NCBI GenBank assembly: GCA_009784935.1
Contig: WQXI01000004.1
Coordinates: forward strand, 62,001-126,000
DNA from: Treponema sp.
GTDB lineage: Bacteria; Spirochaetota; Spirochaetia; Treponematales; Breznakiellaceae
Length of the DNA stretch: 64,000 bases
Direction: 5' to 3'
A model generated the notes under the pieces. The model saw only the letters and a list, made by a program, of their open reading frames with translations, did no database searches and was not told the origin of the DNA. A program made the translations under genes and the position numbers. This document shows, piece by piece, positions 1 to 9,254 of the stretch (position 1 is the stretch's first letter; each line of letters starts with the position of its first letter).

Positions 1-740
1 ACACGAAGCTGATGTGTACGCCCGGTGCGCGGACGCAGTGATAAAAGCGAATACTTCCCCCAGCTTTTGATAACTTTATAAAAAGTAACGGCGGTTTTTC
101 CGTTTGCAGAAACTTTAAAACGCCTGCGATCGTTTGGGTCTCTTGAATGAAGCGTTTCTATTTTGCCTTTTGTTTCTTTTGGAACTCCCAAAACAATTGC
201 AACATATTTTTTTAATGTAACGCGCGCTTTAAATTGTTCTGCAAGAAACGCATGCGCTTCTTCATTAAAAGCGGCGATTATAACACCGGATGTATCTTTA
301 TCAAGACGATGAACTATTCCCGGACGAAGACTGCCGGCGTTAGCGGCGCAGCCCACGTCAGCGGCGCCTTTTTTTAGAATGCGGTAATACAGCGCATTTG
401 CAAGAGTGCCCTGCCTGTTGCCTGCACCCGGATGAACAACCATGCCTTGTTCTTTGTTTACAACAATACAATCTTCATTCTCAAAAATAATATTAAGCGG
501 AATATCCTGCGGAACAATATCCATAGGAGGATTATCTTCCCAGTTTAATTCAAGGCTGTCCCCGTTTTTTACCAGTCTGGAAACTTTAACTTCTTTTCCG
601 TTTACTATTGCTTTAAGGTTTCTTGCTTTGATCTGCGAACGGGAAAGCAAATTAATATTTTCTGATATATACCTATCAAGCCTTAAAGATAGAATATTTT
701 TTTCTTTAATGTCTCTAATGATACAAGAATAACAAGGCAT
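1..740 (-). CDS. RluD-type 23S rRNA pseudouridine synthase (C-terminus cut off by window)
   Basis: This partial gene starts at the ATG at 740 and runs off the left edge, leaving 246 codons. About residues 15-75 look like an S4 RNA-binding domain (LDRYISENINLLSRSQIKA). The pseudouridine synthase core follows with the catalytic motif HRLDKDTSG encoded near 312-286, and RTGRTHQLR near the edge. These are hallmarks of the RluA/RluD family, which isomerises uridines in large-subunit rRNA; the Asp of HRLD is the catalytic residue. The start ATG shares one base with the stop of the upstream membrane-protein gene (TAATG), so the two are probably co-translated. Which member of the family it is (RluD, RluC or RluA) cannot be settled from the fragment. 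Confidence 0.9.
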   Translation of the reverse strand, partial: MPCYSCIIRDIKEKNILSLRLDRYISENINLLSRSQIKARNLKAIVNGKEVKVSRLVKNGDSLELNWEDNPPMDIVPQDIPLNIIFENEDCIVVNKEQGMVVHPGAGNRQGTLANALYYRILKKGAADVGCAANAGSLRPGIVHRLDKDTSGVIIAAFNEEAHAFLAEQFKARVTLKKYVAIVLGVPKETKGKIETLHSRDPNDRRRFKVSANGKTAVTFYKVIKSWGKYSLLSLRPRTGRTHQLR

Positions 741-1240
741 TAACTTTCATCTTCTTCCGGTTCGCCGTAAGGTATTCTTTCGATATCGATAGAGCCGGGA
801 GGCGTGCTTTCTACACGGCGGCGTTCATTGTTTCTTTTTGTATTTGTAATTATTAAATCAATAAGCGCAAGCGTTAAAGAAACGCCGGCGGCTATAAAAA
901 ATGTCCTAAAAATTTCATCATTGGACATTTCGATCGCGCCTGCGGATTTTAACGGCCAAGGAGCATAACGCCGTCCCTGTTCCGAAAAATCCATACCGTT
1001 TGCGTTGTTCCAGCGGATCATGTCCGTAACAAACGAAACAACAAACAATGAAAACGGAAAAGTCCCAAACGCGATTATCTCGAACCGTCTAACATCCCTC
1101 GCCCATTGGGACATTTCTGACGGATCAAATGTTACAGTAGTCGGCTCATTTACGTTTAATCTATTATTTTGGGCATACGTATTATAAACAGATGTAAAAA
1201 AAAGAGAAAACAAAATCAATAAAAAAACAATTCTTTTCAT
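740..1240 (-). CDS. Exported/membrane protein of unknown function, 166 aa
   Basis: I do not recognise the family. The protein begins with a signal peptide or first membrane segment (residues 1-23, likely cleaved after TYA). Two further hydrophobic stretches lie around 55-75 and 110-130, and the C-terminus is charged and acidic (ending EPEEDES). It lies between yggS and the RluD-type gene, overlaps the latter by one base, and follows yggS after 10 bases, so all belong to one minus-strand operon. An AAGGTT upstream of the ATG is a weak Shine-Dalgarno. Confidence 0.75.
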   Translation of the reverse strand: MKRIVFLLILFSLFFTSVYNTYAQNNRLNVNEPTTVTFDPSEMSQWARDVRRFEIIAFGTFPFSLFVVSFVTDMIRWNNANGMDFSEQGRRYAPWPLKSAGAIEMSNDEIFRTFFIAAGVSLTLALIDLIITNTKRNNERRRVESTPPGSIDIERIPYGEPEEDES

Positions 1241-1250
1241 TTACTGTTAT

Positions 1251-1940
1251 TTAACCTTTAAATATCGCGCTGCCGATTCGCAGCAAAGTTGAACCTTCTT
1301 CTATGGCTGTTTCAAAATCATTTGACATACCCATACTTAAACAAGCCCAGTTCTCCGCCGGCGGAAAACGCTTTTGCATTTCTTCCTGCGCTTTTGCAAG
1401 CTGCCTAAAAGAAGAGCGCACCGCCTCTTTATCATCCGTAAAAGGAGCCATTGTCATCAGCCCCGCCGGCTGCAATTTTTTGCAGCTCAAAAGATTTTCT
1501 GCCGCTTTAAAAAGAGCATCCAAATTCTCAAAACCGCTTTTTGTTTCTTCTCCCGTATGCAGTTCCAGCAGAACATCTAACTTTTTGCTTCGCAATTGCG
1601 AATGTTTTTCCAGCTCGGCAATCAGCTCGTTTCTGTCTGCAGACTGAACGCAGTCAAAAAACATTGCGGCGTTTTTTGCTTTGTTACGCTGAAGAGAACC
1701 GATTAAATGAATCTGCGCTTCTTTGCGGTTAATTTTAAAACCTTCAAGTTTTTCTACAGCTTCCTTTACCCTGCTCTCTCCAAAATAACGCACACCCGCG
1801 TTAAACGCCTCCTCGATAAGATTAACCGGAATAAATTTAGAAACACCCATAAGGGTTATTTCTTCCCGCTTTCTGCCTGCCTTATTGCAGGCGTTAAGAA
1901 TCCTCTCTTCTATTTTAGCTATATTGCCTGCAATAACCAT
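1251..1940 (-). CDS. YggS/PLPBP-family pyridoxal-phosphate homeostasis protein
   Basis: This 229-residue protein matches the YggS (PROSC/PLPBP) family in length and motifs. The PLP-lysine segment is in LMGVSKFIP, followed by FGESRVKEAVEK and HLIGSLQRNKAKNA. It ends with the phosphate-binding region CLSMGMSNDFETAIEEGST and LRIGSAIFKG. The family binds PLP and buffers vitamin B6 and amino-acid pools without a known catalytic reaction. I place the start at the ATG at 1940 (MVIAGNIAKIEER), because the longer frame to 2021 adds 27 residues not expected in the family and overlaps rsmA by 74 bases. With this start it follows the rsmA stop by 7 bases. Confidence 0.9.
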   Translation of the reverse strand: MVIAGNIAKIEERILNACNKAGRKREEITLMGVSKFIPVNLIEEAFNAGVRYFGESRVKEAVEKLEGFKINRKEAQIHLIGSLQRNKAKNAAMFFDCVQSADRNELIAELEKHSQLRSKKLDVLLELHTGEETKSGFENLDALFKAAENLLSCKKLQPAGLMTMAPFTDDKEAVRSSFRQLAKAQEEMQKRFPPAENWACLSMGMSNDFETAIEEGSTLLRIGSAIFKG

Positions 1941-1947
1941 TCGTTTT

Positions 1948-2775
1948 CTATTTTCGCATATTATTAATGGTTTTTGCAAGTGATAAAAAAGCGTCAAGCT
2001 CAAGATTTTCTGCGCGTTCATTTTCGTTTATTCCGGTTTCCCGCAGGGCAGCTTCGCAGATTTCTGCCGATGAGACAAATACCTTTAAATTATTTTTAAC
2101 AGTTTTACGCCTCGAAGCAAAAAGAGAGCGTACAAGCGGAAAAAAACCTGCAGGGCACTTAGGACTGTTTTTGCTTTCCAGCAAAACACCCATGCTGTCT
2201 ACATTCGGTTTGGGGTAAAACGAATCCCTTCGTATTAACATTAACGGTTTTACTTTGTAGGCGCTGGCGCACAGTACAGAAAAAGATGAATAATCCTGCG
2301 ACCCTGCGGCGGCTGCCATGCGCAGCGCCACTTCTTTTTGCACTGTAACAACAATGCGCGAAAAAACCCTTTCCTTTTCTATTAGATCTGCCAAAAAAGC
2401 AGCCGCTATATTGTAAGGAAGATTACCAAGTAAAAATTGAGACGGCGGCTGACTCTGCCAAGTTTTCATTACATCGCCTTCTATAAGAGTAAAATTACCA
2501 TTGCTCCCAAACAATTTTTTTAAAACATTTATAAAACCGTGATCGATCTCAAAGGCTTTTACTTTTAACCCCTGTTCTAAAAGCATAGCTGTCATTGCGC
2601 CGATTCCGGGACCAATTTCCCAATCTTCCTCCCCTTCCTTTGAGCCCAACTCGTCTATTAAACTCTTTCTTACATGAGGATTAATTAAAAAGTTTTGTCC
2701 AAACTTTTTTTGCATTCCAAGCCCTTCATTGTCAAGAAAAGACCGTAAAGCCGAAGCCGAATTATAATTAATCAT
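1948..2775 (-). CDS. rsmA: 16S rRNA dimethyladenosine transferase RsmA (KsgA)
   Basis: This 275-residue protein is a standard-length KsgA/RsmA. It uses S-adenosylmethionine to dimethylate two adjacent adenines in helix 45 of 16S rRNA during small-subunit maturation. Visible motifs are KKFGQNFLINPHV near residue 23, the SAM-binding WEIGPGIGAMTAML near 52, the acidic FEIDHGF, and the catalytic motif NLPYNIAAAF near 118. The C-terminal part carries the family helices (VRSLFASRRKTVKNNL). It lies 2 bases after comEC and 7 bases before yggS in the same orientation. Nothing in the sequence looks damaged. Confidence 0.95.
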   Translation of the reverse strand: MINYNSASALRSFLDNEGLGMQKKFGQNFLINPHVRKSLIDELGSKEGEEDWEIGPGIGAMTAMLLEQGLKVKAFEIDHGFINVLKKLFGSNGNFTLIEGDVMKTWQSQPPSQFLLGNLPYNIAAAFLADLIEKERVFSRIVVTVQKEVALRMAAAAGSQDYSSFSVLCASAYKVKPLMLIRRDSFYPKPNVDSMGVLLESKNSPKCPAGFFPLVRSLFASRRKTVKNNLKVFVSSAEICEAALRETGINENERAENLELDAFLSLAKTINNMRK

Positions 2776-2777
2776 AT

Positions 2778-4256
2778 TTAAGATACCCTAAAAGAAAGTA
2801 ATTTTAACATTTTTGTTTTACGCCTGTTTTCCAGAACAACAATCAGAGCGGTTAAAACAGCCGACATCGCTAAAACCAAAAATGAATTTGCAGTAATACC
2901 GGGAACTTTTCCCGCTGCAGCTGCTATCGCTTCCATCAGCTTGTATAAAAAATGAAGAGGAAGATTTAGTAAAACAGAAATAGAAATCAGATCTAATAAA
3001 AGCCATATAATTGAGCCTATCATAAAAACAGCTGTAAGCAAAACAATCGCAAGGCCTGCAATAATGCCGATAGGCGCGATTGTTCCAAAAGTAAAACTGC
3101 AAACACCTGCTGTTGCAAGAAACGCTCCTGACGAAACAGACAGCGGCTGCAAGAGAAAGTTTGGTATTTTACCCTCCAGCAGCATTGAAAGATTTTTTCC
3201 TATTATAAGAATACCGAGCATTGCTAAATACGATAAAACAAACGATAGAGAGCTCCCCGCGGCAGGCGTAATAATAATTTGAATAATAAATGAAAGGGCT
3301 AAAACTGACATTGCTTTATTTGGAAAATTAAAAAGGATTGTGATAACTCCAATAACATACATTAAAGCTGCGCGGTTTAGGCTTGGCATTGGACCTGTAA
3401 AAAGACAGTAAAGCACAATTATTACAGCGCCCGCAATTGCGCACCCTTTAAGACCAAGCGGTTTTTTTAATAAAAAAGAAATGAGCGCGGCGATTATCGC
3501 CAGGTGCATTCCAGAAAGCGCTAAAATATAAGACAAACCGGCTTCTCTGTAAAGCGATGTGTATTGTGAATCAAGGTTATCCCTGATTCCAAAAAGCAAA
3601 GCAAGCGATAATCCGCCGAACTGTGTTTTTTCGAAACGGTTTATAATGTTTAACCTGAGCCTAGTACGCATTTGTTCGATTGCGGGCGCGGGCTCTGTAA
3701 CATGCAATGAATCAGCGCTGAATGATAAACCCCATGCAGTAGAACGCAGAGAGCCTTCTGCATAAATTGCCGCTCCTCTCCCAAATTCTTTTATTCTTGC
3801 AGCGCTTTCTTTTGGAAAAAAAACTGTAATAATACCGTCTGAGCTTACCGTAAATCCCTGCCCTTTGCTTCTGCGCAGAGAAACATCCGCCATTATACTG
3901 CCGCCCGAAACAACAACCGGATCTTCTTTTAATAAACCTTCTATTGCAATTACTTCTTCTATCTTGATTCCAAAATTAATATTATTGGAACCGTTAAAAG
4001 CGGAAAACAATCCAAGTATTAATCCGGCAATTAAAAAACCAGAACATATTGACGTTTTTAAAAATGATTTAAGAATTAATGAAAAAATAAAAAGCCCGAT
4101 CAAGAAAACTATTAATAAAATAACAAAAATATAATGCACATTAAATAAAAAATAAAAACCAACTGCTGTTCCAACAGCAGCCCATATCAAAGGAGGAATA
4201 TTTGTTAAAAATTTTATAAGCGGTTTTACAGAAGATTCTATCAACGAATCTACCAT
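2778..4256 (-). CDS. ComEC/Rec2-family competence membrane protein, short form
   Basis: This 492-residue polytopic protein has an N-terminal pair of membrane segments, then an OB-like soluble part (about 80-200) typical of ComEC N-termini. The Competence domain core follows, recognisable from LSYILALSGMHLAI and GPMPSLNRAALMYV. ComEC forms the inner-membrane channel for DNA uptake. Full-length ComEC proteins are about 700-800 residues and end in a metallo-beta-lactamase-like domain. That domain is absent here: the protein ends in a hydrophobic segment and a short basic tail, and rsmA starts 2 bases later. The ATG overlaps the preceding gene by 7 bases. Whether this form still takes up DNA is unknown. 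Confidence 0.85.
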   Translation of the reverse strand: MVDSLIESSVKPLIKFLTNIPPLIWAAVGTAVGFYFLFNVHYIFVILLIVFLIGLFIFSLILKSFLKTSICSGFLIAGLILGLFSAFNGSNNINFGIKIEEVIAIEGLLKEDPVVVSGGSIMADVSLRRSKGQGFTVSSDGIITVFFPKESAARIKEFGRGAAIYAEGSLRSTAWGLSFSADSLHVTEPAPAIEQMRTRLRLNIINRFEKTQFGGLSLALLFGIRDNLDSQYTSLYREAGLSYILALSGMHLAIIAALISFLLKKPLGLKGCAIAGAVIIVLYCLFTGPMPSLNRAALMYVIGVITILFNFPNKAMSVLALSFIIQIIITPAAGSSLSFVLSYLAMLGILIIGKNLSMLLEGKIPNFLLQPLSVSSGAFLATAGVCSFTFGTIAPIGIIAGLAIVLLTAVFMIGSIIWLLLDLISISVLLNLPLHFLYKLMEAIAAAAGKVPGITANSFLVLAMSAVLTALIVVLENRRKTKMLKLLSFRVS

Positions 4257-5266
4257 CGCAGGCGCGCTACAGCTTCTCTGGCTGCCGTTTGAATATCTTC
4301 GGGATACGCCAAGGTGCCGATGTAAAGAAGATGATCAAACACGGCGGAGAAACCAATATTGCCGAGAGCCTGAACAATTGCCATTGTAATATCCGGATCA
4401 AAAGCGCCTGTGGTCTCTGTTCTGGCGTTAATTAATCCCAGCTGTAAACCAAGCACAAGAGCCGCATCAGAATTTCCAACAGCGCCAAGGCATGCGATTG
4501 CTTCTATAAAGAACTGTTTAGAAACATTGTCATGAAGAAAATCCGACTGCACGCGGTAATAATGCCTGATTGCAAGAGCGTTGGCGCGTGTCCATCTTAG
4601 ACCGGTAAGAGATATAACAGATGCATAACGCAGAGAAAGTAAATACACATTGTCTTCTGTATCTGCAAGGGATTGTTCAAGCGCGTGCTCTGCAAGCTGA
4701 CCGCGTTCGGAAATACTTAAACGCCTGCTGTTAATGCCTGATCTAAAAGCTGCAAATTTTTCTTCTGGCGGATTATTTACCACAACATTTAATAAAAACT
4801 GAAACAGATTCCCGGGAATCTCTTCCATTGCGCCCAATGCTTCATTCGCGATAACTTCGGGATAACCTGCATAGAGAACAGAAAAAAGAGCGGGGTAAGA
4901 AGAACTGTCTCCAAGCTCCATAATTGCAGAAATACATGCAGATACTAATGTATAATGCGCCGCCACTCCGGATCTAAACAAAAGATTTAGCCCCATTAAA
5001 TAATCGTTAAGATTATTTACAATTCTGCGGTTTCCTTTTCCCGTAGTACCGAGAACAGCTAAAATCTCTGTCATTCTTTCTGTATTAGAAGTTAAAAGAA
5101 ATTGTGTCCAAAGAACTTCTGGATCATCGATATCTGCAATCGGCATATCTGCCGCCGGTAGAGCCAATGACACGACTGGCGGCACAGCCGGCTCCTGCTC
5201 TTCTTCGCAAAAAACAAACGAAGAAAATAAAACAATCAAAACAATTAAGAAAAACAATTTACGCAT
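4250..5266 (-). CDS. Exported HEAT-like repeat protein, unknown function
   Basis: This 338-residue protein has an N-terminal signal peptide (MRKLFFLIVLIVLFSSFVFC). The Cys at residue 20 could be a lipid-attachment site, but the lipobox is poor. The body is a series of helical repeats with short alpha-alpha units (for example around LNDYLMGLNLLFRSGV, ISAIMELGDSSSYPALFSVL and VQALGNIGFSAVFDHLLYIG), reminiscent of HEAT/Armadillo scaffolds. The start at 5266 is chosen because the signal peptide begins there and GAGG lies 6 bases upstream; a longer frame would overlap the PilZ gene by 86 bases. It overlaps PilZ by 8 bases and comEC by 7, so translational coupling is likely. No enzyme motif is visible. 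Confidence 0.75.
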   Translation of the reverse strand: MRKLFFLIVLIVLFSSFVFCEEEQEPAVPPVVSLALPAADMPIADIDDPEVLWTQFLLTSNTERMTEILAVLGTTGKGNRRIVNNLNDYLMGLNLLFRSGVAAHYTLVSACISAIMELGDSSSYPALFSVLYAGYPEVIANEALGAMEEIPGNLFQFLLNVVVNNPPEEKFAAFRSGINSRRLSISERGQLAEHALEQSLADTEDNVYLLSLRYASVISLTGLRWTRANALAIRHYYRVQSDFLHDNVSKQFFIEAIACLGAVGNSDAALVLGLQLGLINARTETTGAFDPDITMAIVQALGNIGFSAVFDHLLYIGTLAYPEDIQTAAREAVARLRW

Positions 5267-6314
5267 TCTTAACCTCTTCATCAGCTTCTTCTTCCAATAC
5301 GCGGAACGGAAGCTCATCTTCGTCTTCTTCCGGCAGCATATCAAATACTTCGCAAAGGATATGATTGCGCGTTCCTATGGGAAGCGGATCTGCTTCCATG
5401 CGTACAAGAGAAGAATTTGTTGATTCGTTATACTCTACAGAACGAACAGTAGCCGGAATGCATATAGGTATCCTGTTTAAAGAAAATTGAACTTTCAACC
5501 TAAGCCCTGCAGAAGCCTGACCATGCACCATGAATGCACAGCCTGTATCAGAGATATCTTCCAGCATACACCGAAGCCCAGCCGATTTTTCCAGCCGGTG
5601 AGGATTATCGTCTTCTGCTATAAGATATAAAAACGCCGCCTTCCTAAATTTAACACGAAGCGATTTTCGTTTTTGCGTTCTAAAAAGCGAATCGTTATGT
5701 TCAACTTTTAACGAAGATATCCCCTTAGAAAAAACTTCGTCTATTACTTCGCTGTCAAAAACATAACCTGCATCATCTTCGCGCCAAAAATAAACAGAAA
5801 TCTTAACGCCATGCCACTGCATAGAAGCGGCATTCTTGGTATTGACAGGACGGGCTATTGTTAAATAATTACCAAAATTTTTAACAACTTCGGATTTATA
5901 TACGCCGGTTCCGGCAACCAATACGCGCAGTATCTGTCCTTCGCTTATCTGCCGTGAGTTGGAAATTTTTAATTTATGCTCAGAAGATTCCATTTCAATT
6001 TTTTTAAAATAATCAAACAGCTTGGAAAGAAAATACTGTGTCGCCGGATCATTATGCTCTCCGGACAGCCTTACAGTATTGACCATAGAGCGGATAATAA
6101 TTTCGAACTGTTTTTGAGATTTAAATATGGATATAGGATCTTTTATTTGACAGCTTGCAACCAGCTTTCTAAGCTGCTCCAGATCTTTGATAGTAAAACC
6201 GGCTTCTTTACCCTTAGCAAAAAACTGGAGCCAGTTGCCTGACATCTCCCTGTTTTGCGTAAGGAAAATAGCGATAACGAGAGCTACAGCTGTAAATACA
6301 AGAAACAGTATCAA
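5259..6314 (-). CDS. Membrane-anchored PilZ-domain (c-di-GMP receptor) protein
   Basis: This 351-residue protein has one N-terminal membrane anchor (residues 1-19). A cytoplasmic region of about 190 residues follows, then a PilZ domain from about residue 215. Both c-di-GMP-binding motifs are present: the basic RxxxR motif in RKRKSLR-like context (KRKSLRVKFR) and DxSxxG in EDISDTGCAF. The C-terminus is strongly acidic (PEEDEDELPF and EEEADEEVKNA). PilZ proteins couple c-di-GMP to motility or surface behaviour. A GGDEF enzyme lies at 25018-25929. The gene starts a minus-strand operon, with a GGGGTG Shine-Dalgarno, and runs divergently from the CPBP gene. Confidence 0.85.
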   Translation of the reverse strand: MILFLVFTAVALVIAIFLTQNREMSGNWLQFFAKGKEAGFTIKDLEQLRKLVASCQIKDPISIFKSQKQFEIIIRSMVNTVRLSGEHNDPATQYFLSKLFDYFKKIEMESSEHKLKISNSRQISEGQILRVLVAGTGVYKSEVVKNFGNYLTIARPVNTKNAASMQWHGVKISVYFWREDDAGYVFDSEVIDEVFSKGISSLKVEHNDSLFRTQKRKSLRVKFRKAAFLYLIAEDDNPHRLEKSAGLRCMLEDISDTGCAFMVHGQASAGLRLKVQFSLNRIPICIPATVRSVEYNESTNSSLVRMEADPLPIGTRNHILCEVFDMLPEEDEDELPFRVLEEEADEEVKNA

Positions 6315-6374
6315 TGTTTCACCCCGCCCACATGAACAATTTGATGTTTTTCATTATAATACAAAAATAAAAAT

Positions 6375-7019
6375 ATGGGTATATATATCGAAGCCATTAT
6401 CCTTTATATTCTCCTGTTTTTTTCAGTTTCTGCAGCCCAAATACTGGGCGCGCCTTCGCAAGCGCAGGGCTTTTCTGTATTGGGAGAAGCCTTAAGAATC
6501 GTTCTGAACATAATCCCCTCTCTTGCTTTAATCTGGTACCTCTTAATAAAGACATGGAAGATAGATTACTGGGGCGCAAGACTCGGAAAAAAAGACCTGA
6601 TTTCCGGCTTTATCACTTACCCGTGCCTTTTATTAATAGGCAGCTCAATAACGCTTATCTCTATATATATCGGCGGAACTTCGAAAATAATACTGCATTC
6701 TCCGTCAACAGCCGCAGGGTGGGCTGTACTTAGCCTATCCTGTCTTTTAGCCGCTTACCTCGAAGAAAGCTTTTTCCGCTTTTACCTGCTGTCCAAAAGA
6801 AAAGAACTAAACCTCAGCGCTTCCTCGGCTCTGGCGTTTTCTGTAATATTATTTTCTGTCTGTCACATTTATGCAGGGCCATGGAGTTTTTTAAATGCAG
6901 TTATTTCCGGAACATTCCTTGGGTTCATGTTTTTACGGTATAATTCGCTCCACGGCATTGCGATTGCCCATGGTCTTTATAACATTACTTTATATATTTT
7001 AAACGCAATATTGAATTAA
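6375..7019 (+). CDS. CPBP-family (CAAX/Abi) intramembrane metalloprotease
   Basis: This 214-residue polytopic protein has about six to seven membrane segments. The three conserved CPBP motifs are visible: EESFFRFYLL (the EExxxR motif), a buried His in SVCHIYAGPWSF, and the distal His in NSLHGIAIAHGLYN. These proteins are membrane metalloproteases related to Rce1; bacterial members often process peptides or act in self-immunity, and the substrate here is unknown. A TATAAT at 6355-6360 lies 14 bases before the ATG, giving a very short leader. The gene stands alone on the plus strand between two minus-strand operons and converges with the OMP gene after only 2 bases. Confidence 0.88.
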   Translation: MGIYIEAIILYILLFFSVSAAQILGAPSQAQGFSVLGEALRIVLNIIPSLALIWYLLIKTWKIDYWGARLGKKDLISGFITYPCLLLIGSSITLISIYIGGTSKIILHSPSTAAGWAVLSLSCLLAAYLEESFFRFYLLSKRKELNLSASSALAFSVILFSVCHIYAGPWSFLNAVISGTFLGFMFLRYNSLHGIAIAHGLYNITLYILNAILN

Positions 7020-7021
7020 AG

Positions 7022-7942
7022 CTAAAACTGAAGCCCAATACCAATAAACGGCCGAATACAGCCGCTGTGCGGTTCGCCGAAAATATTGGAGTAATCAAAT
7101 CCTGCTTCCAGCATTAAAAAGTCCGTAAAATAAAATCTGCCGAATGCGCCGAATGCGGCAATTATATCGTCAATGCCTTCGGGCAATACAGGGTAAGCCG
7201 CGCCGATTCTAAAACCAATCGCTATTTTTTCGTTTGGCAGTAACTTGACAGCAAGCAGATTTAACCCTGCAGTTAAAATAGTGTTTTCGCCGGCGTCATA
7301 TGTAACAGACAACTCAGGTCCTAAATGAATATTAAATGGCGTTTTAAAAGCAATGCTTGCCCGCGCGGTAACTCCTGCAACAGAAAAATCTTCGCCAAAA
7401 ACATGTCCGTAAATCGGCAGCATAGGCGACCAAGCCGCGCTTATATTAATTATTGTATCCGATTTTGATACGGGCTTTGGTTCAGGTGCGAGCTCGGGCT
7501 CAGGTGCAGGAGTTGGTTCAGGTATTGGTTCGGGTTTGGGCTCAGGTTCAGGTTCTGTTTCAGGTTCTTCCGGCTCAGGTCTATCATCAAATTCAATTTT
7601 TAGTTCCTGCCCCGGCTCTCCATCAACTCTGCGGATAACTTCGAAGTATTCCCAATCAGAAGGCTCACTTGGCTTTTCGAGAACATCATACGGAATTACC
7701 CTGAACCTGTAGTACCCGACAGGCAGCGAAAGTTCGACAAATTCTTCTTTTGTAGTAATACGTTCAATTTCTATATAACTGTCGTCTTCTATTTCGAATC
7801 TTTCAAAGATAACTTCATACATAAAAGCATTTTCGCTGCTCCATGCAAACCGGTGAACATTTTCATCTTGCGCAAAAAGAGAATGAGTAAAACAAATTAA
7901 AATTGCAATTAATAAATGCAGCTTTTGCCTATTATTGGGCAT
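7022..7942 (-). CDS. Outer-membrane beta-barrel-like protein with Pro-Glu linker
   Basis: This 306-residue protein has a signal peptide (residues 1-24, ending LFAQ) and an N-terminal beta domain of about 85 residues with aromatic strands. A rigid linker rich in alternating Pro and Glu/Lys spans about residues 118-160. The C-terminal half has alternating hydrophobic strands ending in FIGIGLQF; an aromatic last residue is typical of outer-membrane barrels. Pro-Glu linkers often span periplasm or peptidoglycan, as in TonB. It overlaps the upstream FecR gene by 11 bases, so the two are co-translated. The 157-residue protein at 18849-19322 is the counterpart in the second cassette but lacks the linker. 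Confidence 0.72.
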   Translation of the reverse strand: MPNNRQKLHLLIAILICFTHSLFAQDENVHRFAWSSENAFMYEVIFERFEIEDDSYIEIERITTKEEFVELSLPVGYYRFRVIPYDVLEKPSEPSDWEYFEVIRRVDGEPGQELKIEFDDRPEPEEPETEPEPEPKPEPIPEPTPAPEPELAPEPKPVSKSDTIINISAAWSPMLPIYGHVFGEDFSVAGVTARASIAFKTPFNIHLGPELSVTYDAGENTILTAGLNLLAVKLLPNEKIAIGFRIGAAYPVLPEGIDDIIAAFGAFGRFYFTDFLMLEAGFDYSNIFGEPHSGCIRPFIGIGLQF

Positions 7943-9254
7943 ACAATATTCCTGTATCCTCTATATGTACAGGGCCCGGAGAAGGAAAGTCAATAATAAA
8001 TGTGCTCTCGGCTATTCTTCCGCGCTGCTCCACTCCTCTATTTCCCTGTCTTACAGCTTCAACTTGCCAGACAAAAGTTCCCCTGTCTAATACAGGAAGA
8101 TTTTCAAATGTATAATTTGTTCTGTTTAATGTCATTCGGACAATTTGCTGTCTGCCCGAAGGCGCCTGACGATAAAGCGCAAAGTTATAAGCGTTTGCTC
8201 CGCTCACAGGAGACCAGCTAAAGTTTATTGTTCTTTGCGCGCGTAACTCCTCAAGACCAAAGGTTGCATTGTTAACAGGACTTAAAATTCGTGGAGCAGG
8301 TAAGAACGAAGGCTGTGCGGAACGAGCGGGCGTCGGCGCAGGTCTTGGAGCAACAGCTGCCGCTGTTGGCTGTGAAACAACTGGCAAAGCCGCAGGTACT
8401 GCAATGGTCTGAGGCGATTCTGCAGCTAACCATTGGGCAAAACTCAGTCCTTCTGCGTTTAGATTCTCGGTAGTTTTCTCTATTCTAAAAAACGAAGGTT
8501 CTGTAAAATCTGAAAGACCCGAATGAGCAGGAAACATTTTATAATCAGGTCTTACACGCCAATAATACGAACCGTCTTCAAGATCGGAAGCTGTATAAAA
8601 AGCGGTAGAAATATTTTCATTAATTATTCGATTAGAAAAGTTTCTGTCACTGCTGACTTCTAATGTATATAAAGATGCATTTTCGATTTCTGTCCATGTA
8701 AAGTGAACAACAGGGCGATTTTCGTTAAAGCGAATCCTGCTGTTTGCGGCAGGGCTAATTAGACGCGTCTCCTGCGGTACAAAAGGTTCGTTTCTAAAGT
8801 ACTGCCCGTTCTGATAAACAATTAATCCGCCGCTGTTTCCATTTCCTTCTATTTCGATACTTCCCTGCGATACAATAATCATTATACCTTCACCGTCAGG
8901 AGAAGGAACAATACGGATAAGCGTATTTTCTGAAAGATTAATTTTAAAATCGCCGACTTCCAGCGAAGCGTCGGATCTATTTCCAACCTGAATTAAGTCC
9001 CAAAGATAAATCTGCGATTCTTCTCTCATCCTGTCCCACATTACCCTGTCCCCAAGCCGCCGCTGAACAGTATTTTTTTTTGCAGTAACAGTTCCTATAG
9101 ACTTATCATTTATCAATCTAAAACTTTTAAAAAAATCGTTCCTGAATAATTCTACACTGACAATCGCAATAACCAGAAACAAAATTATTATTATTTTATC
9201 GCGTTTTCTATTTTTTTTGGGATTTTCTGAATTATTCTGTATAACATCTGTCAA
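7932..9254 (-). CDS. FecR-domain membrane protein with fibronectin-like repeats (cassette 1)
   Basis: This 440-residue protein has a cytoplasmic basic N-terminus and one membrane anchor (about 22-40). A FecR-like domain follows (about 50-150; GTVTAKKNTVQRRLGDRVMW and LSENTLIRI). Two fibronectin-type modules show the YYWRVRP and FVWQVEAV strands, separated by an Ala-Pro-Gln linker (about 285-315). The FecR region closely parallels that of 19355-20848, so the two are paralogues; unlike that protein it has no LysM. FecR-type domains sense or relay signals in the periplasm. The stop of the cyclase gene is directly adjacent (9255), and the OMP gene overlaps its 3' end. I infer a sensory cassette of OMP, FecR protein and cyclase. 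Confidence 0.8.
   Translation of the reverse strand: MTDVIQNNSENPKKNRKRDKIIIILFLVIAIVSVELFRNDFFKSFRLINDKSIGTVTAKKNTVQRRLGDRVMWDRMREESQIYLWDLIQVGNRSDASLEVGDFKINLSENTLIRIVPSPDGEGIMIIVSQGSIEIEGNGNSGGLIVYQNGQYFRNEPFVPQETRLISPAANSRIRFNENRPVVHFTWTEIENASLYTLEVSSDRNFSNRIINENISTAFYTASDLEDGSYYWRVRPDYKMFPAHSGLSDFTEPSFFRIEKTTENLNAEGLSFAQWLAAESPQTIAVPAALPVVSQPTAAAVAPRPAPTPARSAQPSFLPAPRILSPVNNATFGLEELRAQRTINFSWSPVSGANAYNFALYRQAPSGRQQIVRMTLNRTNYTFENLPVLDRGTFVWQVEAVRQGNRGVEQRGRIAESTFIIDFPSPGPVHIEDTGILYAQ

Noticed and set aside
1948-2021. Longer yggS start at 2021
   Set aside because: It would add 27 unconserved residues overlapping rsmA; the ATG at 1940 fits the family.
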